Source: Phycisphaerales bacterium
GTDB lineage: Bacteria > Planctomycetota > Phycisphaerae > Phycisphaerales > SM1A02
Assembly (NCBI GenBank): GCA_007135295.1
Contig: SLJD01000260.1
Span: 1-6,425, forward strand
Reading direction: 5' to 3'
DNA: 6,425 bases
This document shows, one piece after another, positions 1 to 5,784 of the stretch. Below the pieces are notes generated by a model. It ran no database searches, was not told the DNA's origin, and saw only the letters and a list, made by a program, of their open reading frames with translations. The position numbers and the translations under genes are program-made. The stretch's first letter is position 1, and the number at the start of each line of letters is the position of its first letter.

Positions 1-240
1 ATCTGGCAGCCGATCGTCATGGTATTGCTTGTTTCTGGCTTCGCGATTGCATGGTGGCTGCTGCGACGCATGCGACCAGTCTGCGCCCCAGCCCGGAGAA
101 ACCAGCCAACCACCTCTGTGGACGGGCCCAGCCGTGATGACAGGCCTGCTGATGACCTCGGCGAGGCGGACTCCCTGCCGAGTGATCCGGCCGAAGCGCT
201 TGCGGAGATGCGCCGCCGAGCCGATGCTACCCGGCCATGA
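1..240 (+). CDS. C-terminal part of a small single-pass membrane protein (partial)
   Basis: The reading frame is open to the left edge, so the true start may lie upstream. An ATG at position 19 would give a 73-residue protein, but no Shine-Dalgarno is visible before it and the hydrophobic stretch already begins upstream (IWQPIV). What is visible is one membrane segment of about 20 residues (VMVLLVSGFAIAWWLL) followed by a basic stop-transfer run (RRMR). A polar, Asp/Glu/Pro/Arg-rich tail of about 50 residues follows, predicted disordered or partly helical (PAEALAEMRRRAD), so the tail is likely cytoplasmic. The stop codon overlaps the start of aroB by ATGA, so the two are probably co-transcribed and translationally coupled. 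I do not recognise a family. It could be the end of a longer membrane protein. Confidence 0.55.
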   Translation: MWQPIVMVLLVSGFAIAWWLLRRMRPVCAPARRNQPTTSVDGPSRDDRPADDLGEADSLPSDPAEALAEMRRRADATRP

Positions 241-1358
241 ATCGCTTGCCCGTTGCCGCACCGTCCCAGTCGACTGATTCGTACGACGTGCTCGTTGATC
301 CGGGCCTGCTCTCGTCACTGAAGCAGCGGGTTGACGCTGTCCTGCCCCGTGCCGGTCGGGTGCTGCTCGCAGTGGATGAACGAATCGCCGAGGATCACGG
401 CCACGTTGTCCGTGAACAGATTGTTTCGACCGGTCGAACCTGCATTGAAGCCCGCCTTGACGCGTCAGAATCTTCCAAGACCCTGCAAACCGTTCATACG
501 CTCTATCACGCCATGCTTGCGGGCGGATTGGATCGCTCCGACGCTGTGGTCGCGTTTGGAGGCGGCATCGTCGGCGATACGGCAGGATTCGCAGCTGCCA
601 CCTACCTGAGGGGGGTCGATCTGGTGCAGATTCCGACCACCCTGCTTGCCATGGTCGATGCGTCGATCGGAGGCAAGACGGGCGTTAACCTTCCGCTCCC
701 GGCGGGGGGACTTGGTAAGAACCTGGCCGGTGCGTTCTGGTCGCCCCGGGCGGTGCTGATTGACCCTCGAGTGCTTGCAACCCTCGACGACCGTAACTTT
801 CGATGCGGGCTTGCTGAATGTGTCAAGCATGGCATGATCGCCAGTGGGCCGCTGCTTGAAGAAATCGAAGCATTCGTCGGGGACTCGACACGCCGCGACG
901 ACGAATCGGCACTGACAACACTTATCACTCGCTCCGCACAGGTCAAGATTGATGTCGTTGTTACTGACATCCGGGAAAGAGGCCAGCGGGCATTGCTGAA
1001 CCTCGGCCACACGTTCGCCCATGGCTTTGAATCCATTGCTGAACTGAATCTGCAGCACGGCGAAGCGGTGTCCATCGGGCTGTGCTGCGCGTGCGACGTG
1101 GCCGTCAATACCGGGCGTATGTCCGGGGGGCAGCGTGATCGTGTGCAGACCCTGCTCGGGCAGATCGGCTTGCCGACCCGCTTGCCTCGAAGTGTGTCAT
1201 CTGAGGTGATTCAATCCGCCATGGCCTTCGACAAGAAGAACACGGGCGGACGGCGGCGGCTGATCGTCCCGGTCGGCCTCGGAGCCGCGGAGATCGTGGA
1301 AGATCTGCCGGAAACCGCCGTCGACGATGCGCTGCGGGCCGTCGGCGCTGAGGATTGA
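237..1358 (+). CDS. aroB: 3-dehydroquinate synthase (AroB)
   Basis: This cytoplasmic enzyme converts 3-deoxy-D-arabino-heptulosonate 7-phosphate (DAHP) to 3-dehydroquinate, the second step of the shikimate pathway to aromatic amino acids; the family uses NAD+ and a divalent metal, usually zinc. The 373-residue length is normal. The NAD-binding glycine run GGGIVGDTAGFAAATYLRGV lies at 108-127. The family block PTTLLAMVDASIGGKTGVN is at 133-151, with K147 and N151, and KNLAGAFWSP is at 161-170. The expected metal ligands are E194 (LAECVKHG), H258 (NLGHTFAHGFE) and H274 (HGEAVSIG), and the DKK near the C-terminus is also present. The ATG start overlaps the previous stop (ATGA). There is no good Shine-Dalgarno, so coupling to the upstream frame probably sets initiation. 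All key residues are intact, so it should be active. Related 2-deoxy-scyllo-inosose synthases are less likely given the fit to AroB motifs. Confidence 0.96.
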   Translation: MNRLPVAAPSQSTDSYDVLVDPGLLSSLKQRVDAVLPRAGRVLLAVDERIAEDHGHVVREQIVSTGRTCIEARLDASESSKTLQTVHTLYHAMLAGGLDRSDAVVAFGGGIVGDTAGFAAATYLRGVDLVQIPTTLLAMVDASIGGKTGVNLPLPAGGLGKNLAGAFWSPRAVLIDPRVLATLDDRNFRCGLAECVKHGMIASGPLLEEIEAFVGDSTRRDDESALTTLITRSAQVKIDVVVTDIRERGQRALLNLGHTFAHGFESIAELNLQHGEAVSIGLCCACDVAVNTGRMSGGQRDRVQTLLGQIGLPTRLPRSVSSEVIQSAMAFDKKNTGGRRRLIVPVGLGAAEIVEDLPETAVDDALRAVGAED

Positions 1359-1400
1359 GCGGCGGGGAGCATTTACTTCGACGCCGCCGCGGCCGCCGCG
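1359..1400 (+). other. GC-rich hairpin-forming stretch after aroB
   Basis: Directly after the aroB stop, GCGGCGG (1359-1365) can pair with CCGCCGC (1384-1390) across an 18-base loop. An overlapping alternative pairs CGCGG (1388-1392) with CCGCG (1396-1400) around a 3-base loop and includes the palindrome GCGGCCGC (1389-1396). No T-run follows either stem, so a classical intrinsic terminator is not supported. It may attenuate read-through or be incidental to high GC content. Confidence 0.25.
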
Positions 1401-1436
1401 CGGAAGCCACGCCTATCCAGAAGGAATCCACCTGTT

Positions 1437-1467
1437 TTGAAGATGATTCGCCGGCGGTTCCGATAAG
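1437..1467 (+). promoter_or_regulatory. weak candidate sigma-70-like promoter for the parA-like gene
   Basis: TTGAAG (1437-1442, 4 of 6 matches to the -35 consensus) and GATAAG (1462-1467, 4 of 6 matches to the -10 consensus) are separated by 19 bases, longer than ideal. They sit 60-90 bases before the GTG start in the only spacer between aroB and the parA-like gene. The match is marginal and could be chance; read-through from aroB is an alternative. Confidence 0.2.
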
Positions 1468-1511
1468 GACTCCTGTGGTGGTCGGACGTTGTGCCGACCG
1501 CAGAGCAGCCC

Positions 1512-1520
1512 AGGAAAGGA
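1512..1520 (+). promoter_or_regulatory. Shine-Dalgarno that fixes the GTG start of the parA-like gene
   Basis: AGGAAAGGA lies 7 bases before the GTG at 1528. It decides the start: in-frame TTG at 1489 would add 13 residues before the usual ParA N-terminus and has no such site, whereas GTG at 1528 gives VRTIAIVNQKGG, the typical ParA beginning. Confidence 0.75.
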
Positions 1521-1527
1521 TCGACCC

Positions 1528-2943
1528 GTGCGGACCATCGCGATTGTCAACCAGAAAGGTGGATGCGGCAAGACGACGACAGCCATCAACCTGGCGGCTG
1601 TCTTGGCCCGACGCGGCCGGCGCACCCTGCTGATCGATATGGATCCGCAGGCCCATTGCGCTGCCGGGCTCGGGGTGCCGGAGTCATCCATCGAACGCAG
1701 CATCACCGATGCCCTGCCGGCCGATCCGCTCGATCCGGAGACGACGCGCGGCCTGACGTGGGAGGTGAGCCGCAACCTCGATCTCATTCCGAGCACGATG
1801 CGCCTGGCCGGTCTGGAAGCTGCCGGCGGCGGGCTCTATCAGTTGCCGGACCGGGATCGTCGTCTGGCGGCTCTTCTCAGCCACTATGCTGGGCAGTATG
1901 ACTGGTGCCTGATCGATTGTCCGCCAACCATCGGGCTGCTGACTTACAACGCGCTTCGGGCAGCCGGTGAGGCATTGATCCCGGTGGAAACCAGTTACTT
2001 TGCCCTGCGCGGCGCGGAAAAACAGTGGAAAACAGTTCAGCATCTGGCCAGCCGACTCAATCGCCGCATGGTGAGCCATCTGCTGCCGAGCATGCACCGG
2101 CCGACTCAATCACTCTCTGAAGAGATCCTCCATTCACTGCGCACGAACTTCCCTTCGCAGCTCGCTCCGGTGGTGATCGATGAGCACGAATCGATCCGCC
2201 AGGCGGCGAGCTTCGGCCAGCCCATCATCGAGTACGCCCCGGAAACCTGCGCGGCCGAGCAGTACGAGGCGCTGGCCGACTGGCTTGCATCGCATGAGCC
2301 GGAACACGATGTGTATGTTGAAGTGCTTGCCCGGCAGGATGATGTCAACGGCGAGTCCTGGGCTGATGTCGCATGGGGCCGAAATGCAACGGGCGGCGGA
2401 GGCGACCACGTTTCTCCGCCCCCCGAAACAGGGCAGCGGCTCGGTGGGCGGGCCGCAGAACTGGCGCGACGTGTTCGCGAACTGGGCATGACAGCAAACG
2501 CCGACGCGCCATCCTCAACCACGCCGCAACCGCCGGATCACGGTCCGTCAGAAAGTGCCGGCCGCAATGGCTCCGGGCCACTCTCGGATGAAGCTGAACA
2601 GCAGGCCGGCCATGCACGGAACCTCGGTGCCGGAGCTTGCGTCCACGGTGTGCGGTGTGATGGGTCGGTGGTCATGTTCAATCTGCCGGCTGAGCTTGGG
2701 CGGGAGGTGGCTGTCGCCGGTGACTTCAATCAATGGTCGCCTGAAAGGCTTCCGCTTCGCATTGACCCGAAGCAGGAGTGCCTGAGCGCTCGCGTCGAGT
2801 TGCCGCCGGGTCGTTATCGCTACCGGCTGGTTATCGACGGCATGTGGCGGGCGGATCCGTACAATGCGCGACAGGAGTTGGATGCGAACGGCGAGCCGTA
2901 CAGCGTGCTGGTCATCGGCGAAGTGCAGGAGGCCCATGAATGA
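1528..2943 (+). CDS. ParA/MinD-type ATPase fused to a C-terminal CBM48/AMPK-beta-like glycogen-binding domain
   Basis: The protein has 471 residues in three parts. Residues 1-255 are a ParA ATPase: deviant Walker A KGGCGKTT at 10-17 with signature K10 and catalytic-loop K15, Walker A' LLIDMDPQAH at 34-43, Walker B CLIDCPP at 127-133, and the ParA C-terminal pattern ESIRQAASFGQPIIEY at 221-236. Residues 256-370 form a Gly/Ala/Pro-rich polar linker, probably disordered. Residues 372-464 resemble the CBM48/AMPK-beta glycogen-binding fold: AVAGDFNQWSPE at 395-406, ELPPGRYRYRLVIDGMWRADPYN at 424-446 and a closing strand YSVLVIG. The two aromatic sugar-platform positions are present (W403, W440). 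Family knowledge: ParA proteins dimerise on ATP, bind DNA non-specifically and position plasmids, chromosomes or protein cargo; CBM48 modules bind alpha-glucans or serve as protein-contact domains. There is no parB nearby. It overlaps the next gene by ATGA. The role is unknown; the ATPase assignment is firm, the glucan-binding assignment is by motif only. Confidence 0.9.
   Translation: MRTIAIVNQKGGCGKTTTAINLAAVLARRGRRTLLIDMDPQAHCAAGLGVPESSIERSITDALPADPLDPETTRGLTWEVSRNLDLIPSTMRLAGLEAAGGGLYQLPDRDRRLAALLSHYAGQYDWCLIDCPPTIGLLTYNALRAAGEALIPVETSYFALRGAEKQWKTVQHLASRLNRRMVSHLLPSMHRPTQSLSEEILHSLRTNFPSQLAPVVIDEHESIRQAASFGQPIIEYAPETCAAEQYEALADWLASHEPEHDVYVEVLARQDDVNGESWADVAWGRNATGGGGDHVSPPPETGQRLGGRAAELARRVRELGMTANADAPSSTTPQPPDHGPSESAGRNGSGPLSDEAEQQAGHARNLGAGACVHGVRCDGSVVMFNLPAELGREVAVAGDFNQWSPERLPLRIDPKQECLSARVELPPGRYRYRLVIDGMWRADPYNARQELDANGEPYSVLVIGEVQEAHE
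2926..2932 (+). promoter_or_regulatory. consensus Shine-Dalgarno inside the end of the parA-like gene
   Basis: CAGGAGG, with the full AGGAGG core, lies 7 bases before the ATG at 2940. It supports that start and shows that the second gene of the pair is translated efficiently from the same message. Confidence 0.8.
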
Positions 2944-4517
2944 CCCGATCATCCCACCAGCAGTCGAATCCCTACGACGAACTGGCGGAACTTTTTCTGA
3001 CCGATCCCGACCAGCAATCCCTCAACGATCAACCGCTGGAGCCGGGCTCAGCAGTCGCGTCAAAGGTCCGGCTATCTCTTGTCGGCCACCTGCCGGTTCG
3101 GGCGGGGGTGTGGATGTCGCCATACGCCGACGCTGCCGCGCGGCATGCCGGACCGACTGCCATGCTGCGTTTCGATGGTCCGATGGCATCGATCGAATTG
3201 CTGCGAGCCGAGCCGTCACTGGTGGCTCGGCTTGACGGGGAGGACCTGCGTGCCACCATCGAAGTGCTCGCGGGATCGGTCCGGCAGTGGCTCATCCGGC
3301 CCGACGTGGGTGAGGGCATCGATCAACTCGATACCCGGCTGTGCGATGACGTGCATGTTCTGACCGGTGCGGATGAGGCGGCGGTGGTGGCTGCCTATCA
3401 GATGGTCAAGCAGCTTGTCGACAGTTCCGAGCAGGGAGGCCGGCGAGTGCCCGACATTGCAGCAGCGGTGCTTGGCGCGTCGCCCGAGGCTGCTGAACGG
3501 ATGGTCGATCGGCTCAACCGCACGGCCCGTTCCTTCCTCGGAGTGCGGATTCCCCTGGCGCTCTGCGTGCCGTGCATGGAGCACACAATCGAGTCGACGG
3601 GCTTTCTCCGGTTCGAGAACAAGACCATCCCGCCGCTCGGTGAGGTGATCAATTGGATTCGTCGGGCCGAGCGAACGCACAAGGCTATTGGTGAGGAGTC
3701 CGCTGCGGTAGACAGGTCGCGAGAACGTCGTCAGATATCACCGGATCCACAGGCGCATGCCCCCCGCAACGAATTCATCACCGCACTGGAAGCCGAATTG
3801 GCGAGCAGCGGCGGCAGATCGTCCGATGACCGGCCTGACGAATCAGCTGTTGCTGCTGATGATTCAGCATCGGATCCGGGTGAGATGACGGGGCGCACTG
3901 GCCCCCGCGAATCACCATCCCCTTCCACGGCGCAAATGCAGGAGGCGGCGGGTTCATCGCGGGCCGCGTCGTCGCCGGATGAATGGGCGCCAGCGCGCAC
4001 GGCGGGTACAAGCCAGTCGCGTGCTTCATCCGCCGGATCAAGCATGCCCCCGCGGGGTCACGCACGGCTGACGCCGAAGCCAAAGGTGACGGTTGAGTGC
4101 AAGTCACCGGAGCGGTCGGCGGAACCCACCGAGGGTGGGCAGGCGCTGCCCCTGGCTGATCAGGTTGCTGGACTTACGGCACTACCCGTTCGCTGTCCCG
4201 GTCACGAACGCGTCGAGTTGGCGGCGGATTCATCCGGACGCGTTCATCTGCTGATGCGTGATCCGGACCTGCGTGACGCACATGTCGTCAGCCGGTGGGT
4301 GCGGACGCACCAGGAACTGCTGGCCCTGGCCTGCCGTGAGCATGGGCTTACCTTTGACCGTCCCCCGACCATCCATGTTGTCACGGATCGGCCTGACCGC
4401 GTGGCTGATCTGCATGGTTCTGATCTGCACCTGCATGTGGTTGCGCCGGTGGATGTTGAGGCCGGTCGCCAGTGGTACGCCGCGGCGCTGAATCAGCCGC
4501 AGGCCGCGTACGGCTGA
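2940..4517 (+). CDS. Protein with a MinD/ParA-like domain lacking the P-loop, a disordered linker and a C-terminal domain of unknown function
   Basis: The 525-residue protein has no signal peptide or membrane segment. Residues 43-215 follow the MinD/FlhG strand-helix order. LSLVGHLPVRAGVWMS (45-60) sits where the P-loop belongs, but the K-GG-x-GKT residues are absent. AMLRFDGPMASIELL (74-88) matches the second strand (LLLDADLGxANVDVLL in relatives). DVHVLTGADEAAVVAAYQMVK (137-157) matches the VVTTPEPTAITDAYALIK block, and PEAAERMVDRLNRTARSFLGVRIPL (182-206) matches the late helix and strand of FlhG/MinD. Residues 250-395 are rich in Ser, Ala, Pro, Asp and Gly and likely disordered. Residues 403-520 look folded again (LPVRCPGHERVELAAD, HVVSRWVRTHQELLALACREHG, PTIHVVTDR) and match no family I recognise. 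It is translationally coupled to the parA-like gene (ATGA plus consensus Shine-Dalgarno), so the products probably act together. The pseudo-ATPase reading is by eye and needs a structure or profile comparison. Confidence 0.75.
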   Translation: MTRSSHQQSNPYDELAELFLTDPDQQSLNDQPLEPGSAVASKVRLSLVGHLPVRAGVWMSPYADAAARHAGPTAMLRFDGPMASIELLRAEPSLVARLDGEDLRATIEVLAGSVRQWLIRPDVGEGIDQLDTRLCDDVHVLTGADEAAVVAAYQMVKQLVDSSEQGGRRVPDIAAAVLGASPEAAERMVDRLNRTARSFLGVRIPLALCVPCMEHTIESTGFLRFENKTIPPLGEVINWIRRAERTHKAIGEESAAVDRSRERRQISPDPQAHAPRNEFITALEAELASSGGRSSDDRPDESAVAADDSASDPGEMTGRTGPRESPSPSTAQMQEAAGSSRAASSPDEWAPARTAGTSQSRASSAGSSMPPRGHARLTPKPKVTVECKSPERSAEPTEGGQALPLADQVAGLTALPVRCPGHERVELAADSSGRVHLLMRDPDLRDAHVVSRWVRTHQELLALACREHGLTFDRPPTIHVVTDRPDRVADLHGSDLHLHVVAPVDVEAGRQWYAAALNQPQAAYG

Positions 4518-5540
4518 TTATTCGCCGGCTAACGGCGTTTCGGCCTCGCTCGGCAGCGACAGTTCAAGAAGTCGGTGCCAGTTTCCGAAACGGAACCGGT
4601 CGATCTGTTCGTCATTCCAGCCGCGTTCGCTGAGTCGGTCAGCCAGACGGTTAAGTTCCGCCGGGCGCTGGATGTCGGTGAGGAGCCGGCTTGCGGGGAA
4701 ACCGCCGTCCATATCGGATCCGAGGGCGATGCAATCATCGCGTCCGGTGACCTGCGCAATGTGTTCCACGTGATCGATCGCGTGGTGGCTCCCCGGAGGA
4801 TCGTTCCGGCTGACGAACGGGGCGTGCAGGTTCAGGCCGATCACGCCACCCCGCTCAGCGATTGCACGGATGTAGTCATCGGTCAGGTGCCGCTGATTCC
4901 CCGCGTCAAGAAGTGCCCGGCAGTTTGAGTGCGATGCGATCACCGGGCCGCGGGCCCGTTCGAGCAGTTCATCGAACGCAGCATCAGCGAGGTGTGACGC
5001 ATCGTGGACCATGAAGTGCTGATCGATGGCTTCTACGAGAGCCCGGCCCAGGTCGGACAGGCCGGCGGGACGACTGTTGCCGCCCGCGAACATCGTGCCT
5101 CGCGCCCATGCCAGCCCGATAATTCGCAGGCCCCGCCGGAACCATTCGCCGACACGCGAAGCGTCGCGGATCGGATCAGCGCCTTCCATCAGCAGCACGA
5201 TGCCCGGCTGACTCGTGGCGCGATGAAGATCTTCCCGGGTGCGGACGATTCGAAGCTCACCGCGTCGTTCAAGGTCTTCGTAAATGAGCAGTTGCTGGCG
5301 AGCGCACGCTTCAGCAGCGACAAAGTTGCCGGTGGGATAAGCAGCATCCTCTTCCCGCGGCGATTGTCCGGCTTCGACCGGTTCAGTGAATATCGTTGCA
5401 AGGGCGAGGTTGACTTCAGCCGCCCTCAACTCCGGCAGGGTCACGCACCCATCATCGGGCGGGGGGTACGGGCCAGTGATGTCACGACCTCGGAGCGTGC
5501 AATAGGCCAGATCAAGGTGACCGTCGGTCCATTGGGGCAT
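4518..5540 (-). CDS. M19-family membrane-dipeptidase-like metallopeptidase
   Basis: The 340-residue product is a normal length for bacterial M19 (renal dipeptidase family) enzymes, TIM-barrel zinc hydrolases that cleave dipeptides, often with a D- or unusual C-terminal residue. Aligning by eye to human renal dipeptidase, all six metal ligands are present: H8 and D10 (DGHLDLA), E119 (LLMEGADP), H183 (MVHDASH), H204 (VIASHSN) and D276 (ALGSDMDGG). R217 corresponds to the conserved substrate-site arginine (R230 in human). The substrate-contacting histidine (H152 in human) is replaced by W145 (LAWARGT), which may alter specificity. There is no signal peptide or membrane anchor, so it is predicted cytoplasmic. 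ATG at 5538-5540 is preceded by CAGGA about 10 bases upstream. It is a single gene, convergent with the pair to its left and divergent from the DUF2752 gene. A role in peptide or cell-wall dipeptide turnover is inferred from family only. Confidence 0.9.
   Translation of the reverse strand: MPQWTDGHLDLAYCTLRGRDITGPYPPPDDGCVTLPELRAAEVNLALATIFTEPVEAGQSPREEDAAYPTGNFVAAEACARQQLLIYEDLERRGELRIVRTREDLHRATSQPGIVLLMEGADPIRDASRVGEWFRRGLRIIGLAWARGTMFAGGNSRPAGLSDLGRALVEAIDQHFMVHDASHLADAAFDELLERARGPVIASHSNCRALLDAGNQRHLTDDYIRAIAERGGVIGLNLHAPFVSRNDPPGSHHAIDHVEHIAQVTGRDDCIALGSDMDGGFPASRLLTDIQRPAELNRLADRLSERGWNDEQIDRFRFGNWHRLLELSLPSEAETPLAGE
4523..4540 (+). terminator. weak hairpin with short T-run after the convergent stops
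   Basis: CGCCG (4523-4527) and CGGCG (4533-4537) form a 5-base stem around GCTAA, followed by TTT (4538-4540). It begins 6 bases after the + strand stop codon and lies inside the 3' end of the opposite-strand dipeptidase gene. The stem and T-run are short, so it is at best a weak terminator for the + strand transcript. Confidence 0.25.
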
Positions 5541-5582
5541 CGGATTGAAGTCCTGTTGTTGTCGGGGTGGCGCCGGATACTC

Positions 5583-5591
5583 AGTATATCA
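5583..5591 (-). promoter_or_regulatory. extended -10 promoter element for the dipeptidase gene
   Basis: Read on the minus strand, TGATATACT matches an extended -10 (TGn followed by TATACT, 5 of 6 to TATAAT). It lies 42 bases before the ATG and would give a leader of roughly 35 bases. The -35 region is poor (TATTCA at a 17-base spacing), which is usual for extended -10 promoters. The surrounding stretch is noticeably richer in A and T than the genes. Confidence 0.45.
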
Positions 5592-5650
5592 TTAGCCAAA
5601 TGTGTTGAATATGGGTATACAGGTCTGGGAGTCGATATGCATGATCTCCA

Positions 5651-5665
5651 CGGGGCGATGCCCCG
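5651..5665. repeat. perfect short inverted repeat in the divergent spacer
   Basis: CGGGGC (5651-5656) and GCCCCG (5660-5665) form a perfect 6-base stem with a GAT loop. No T-run follows on either strand. It sits between the dipeptidase promoter element and the DUF2752 gene, so it could be a regulator site or an RNA hairpin; no function can be assigned from sequence alone. In the rest of the spacer 5541-5784 I see no gene and no convincing + strand promoter (TGTAAT at 5679-5684 lacks a partner -35). Confidence 0.35.
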
Positions 5666-5784
5666 ATACTTGAAGCAGTGTAATGAAAATCCGAACCAAC
5701 ATCGCTCTCTATTGAATTGGGAGTCGGAGTAGACTTGCGTCTTTCACATTGCCGGTTTGCCGATCGGCGGGTAGGGTGGTTGTG

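Noticed and set aside
465..1108. Minus-strand open frames of 168 and 197 codons across aroB
   Set aside because: They overlap a fully supported aroB, have low-complexity, family-less translations and no ribosome binding sites; they are antisense shadows.
1489..1527. Upstream TTG start extending the ParA-like protein by 13 residues
   Set aside because: It has no Shine-Dalgarno, and the GTG at 1528 has AGGAAAGGA at ideal spacing and gives the standard ParA N-terminus.
1105..1656. Minus-strand 183-codon frame covering the aroB-parA spacer
   Set aside because: Most of it is antisense to the aroB end and the parA start, the product is Arg/Ser/Pro-rich with no motif, and no promoter or Shine-Dalgarno is seen on that strand.
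2293..2637. Possible frameshift or gene junction in the linker of the ParA-GBD fusion
   Set aside because: The frame stays open through the linker with no internal stop, there is no ribosome binding site followed by a plausible start before the C-terminal domain, and the composition is typical of a flexible linker. A single fused gene is the simpler reading.
3690..4125. Ser/Ala/Pro-rich segment considered as a tandem repeat or a frameshifted region
   Set aside because: No repeated unit could be found by eye and the frame continues into a folded-looking C-terminal domain, so a disordered linker explains it.
5004..5732. 242-codon + strand open frame opposite the dipeptidase gene and running into the spacer
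   Set aside because: It lies mostly antisense to a gene with all six M19 metal ligands intact, has no recognisable domain, and is explained by the codon bias of a GC-rich gene on the other strand.
5749..5784. TTG start adding 12 residues to the DUF2752 protein
   Set aside because: No Shine-Dalgarno precedes it, while ATG at 5785 has AGGGTGG just upstream.
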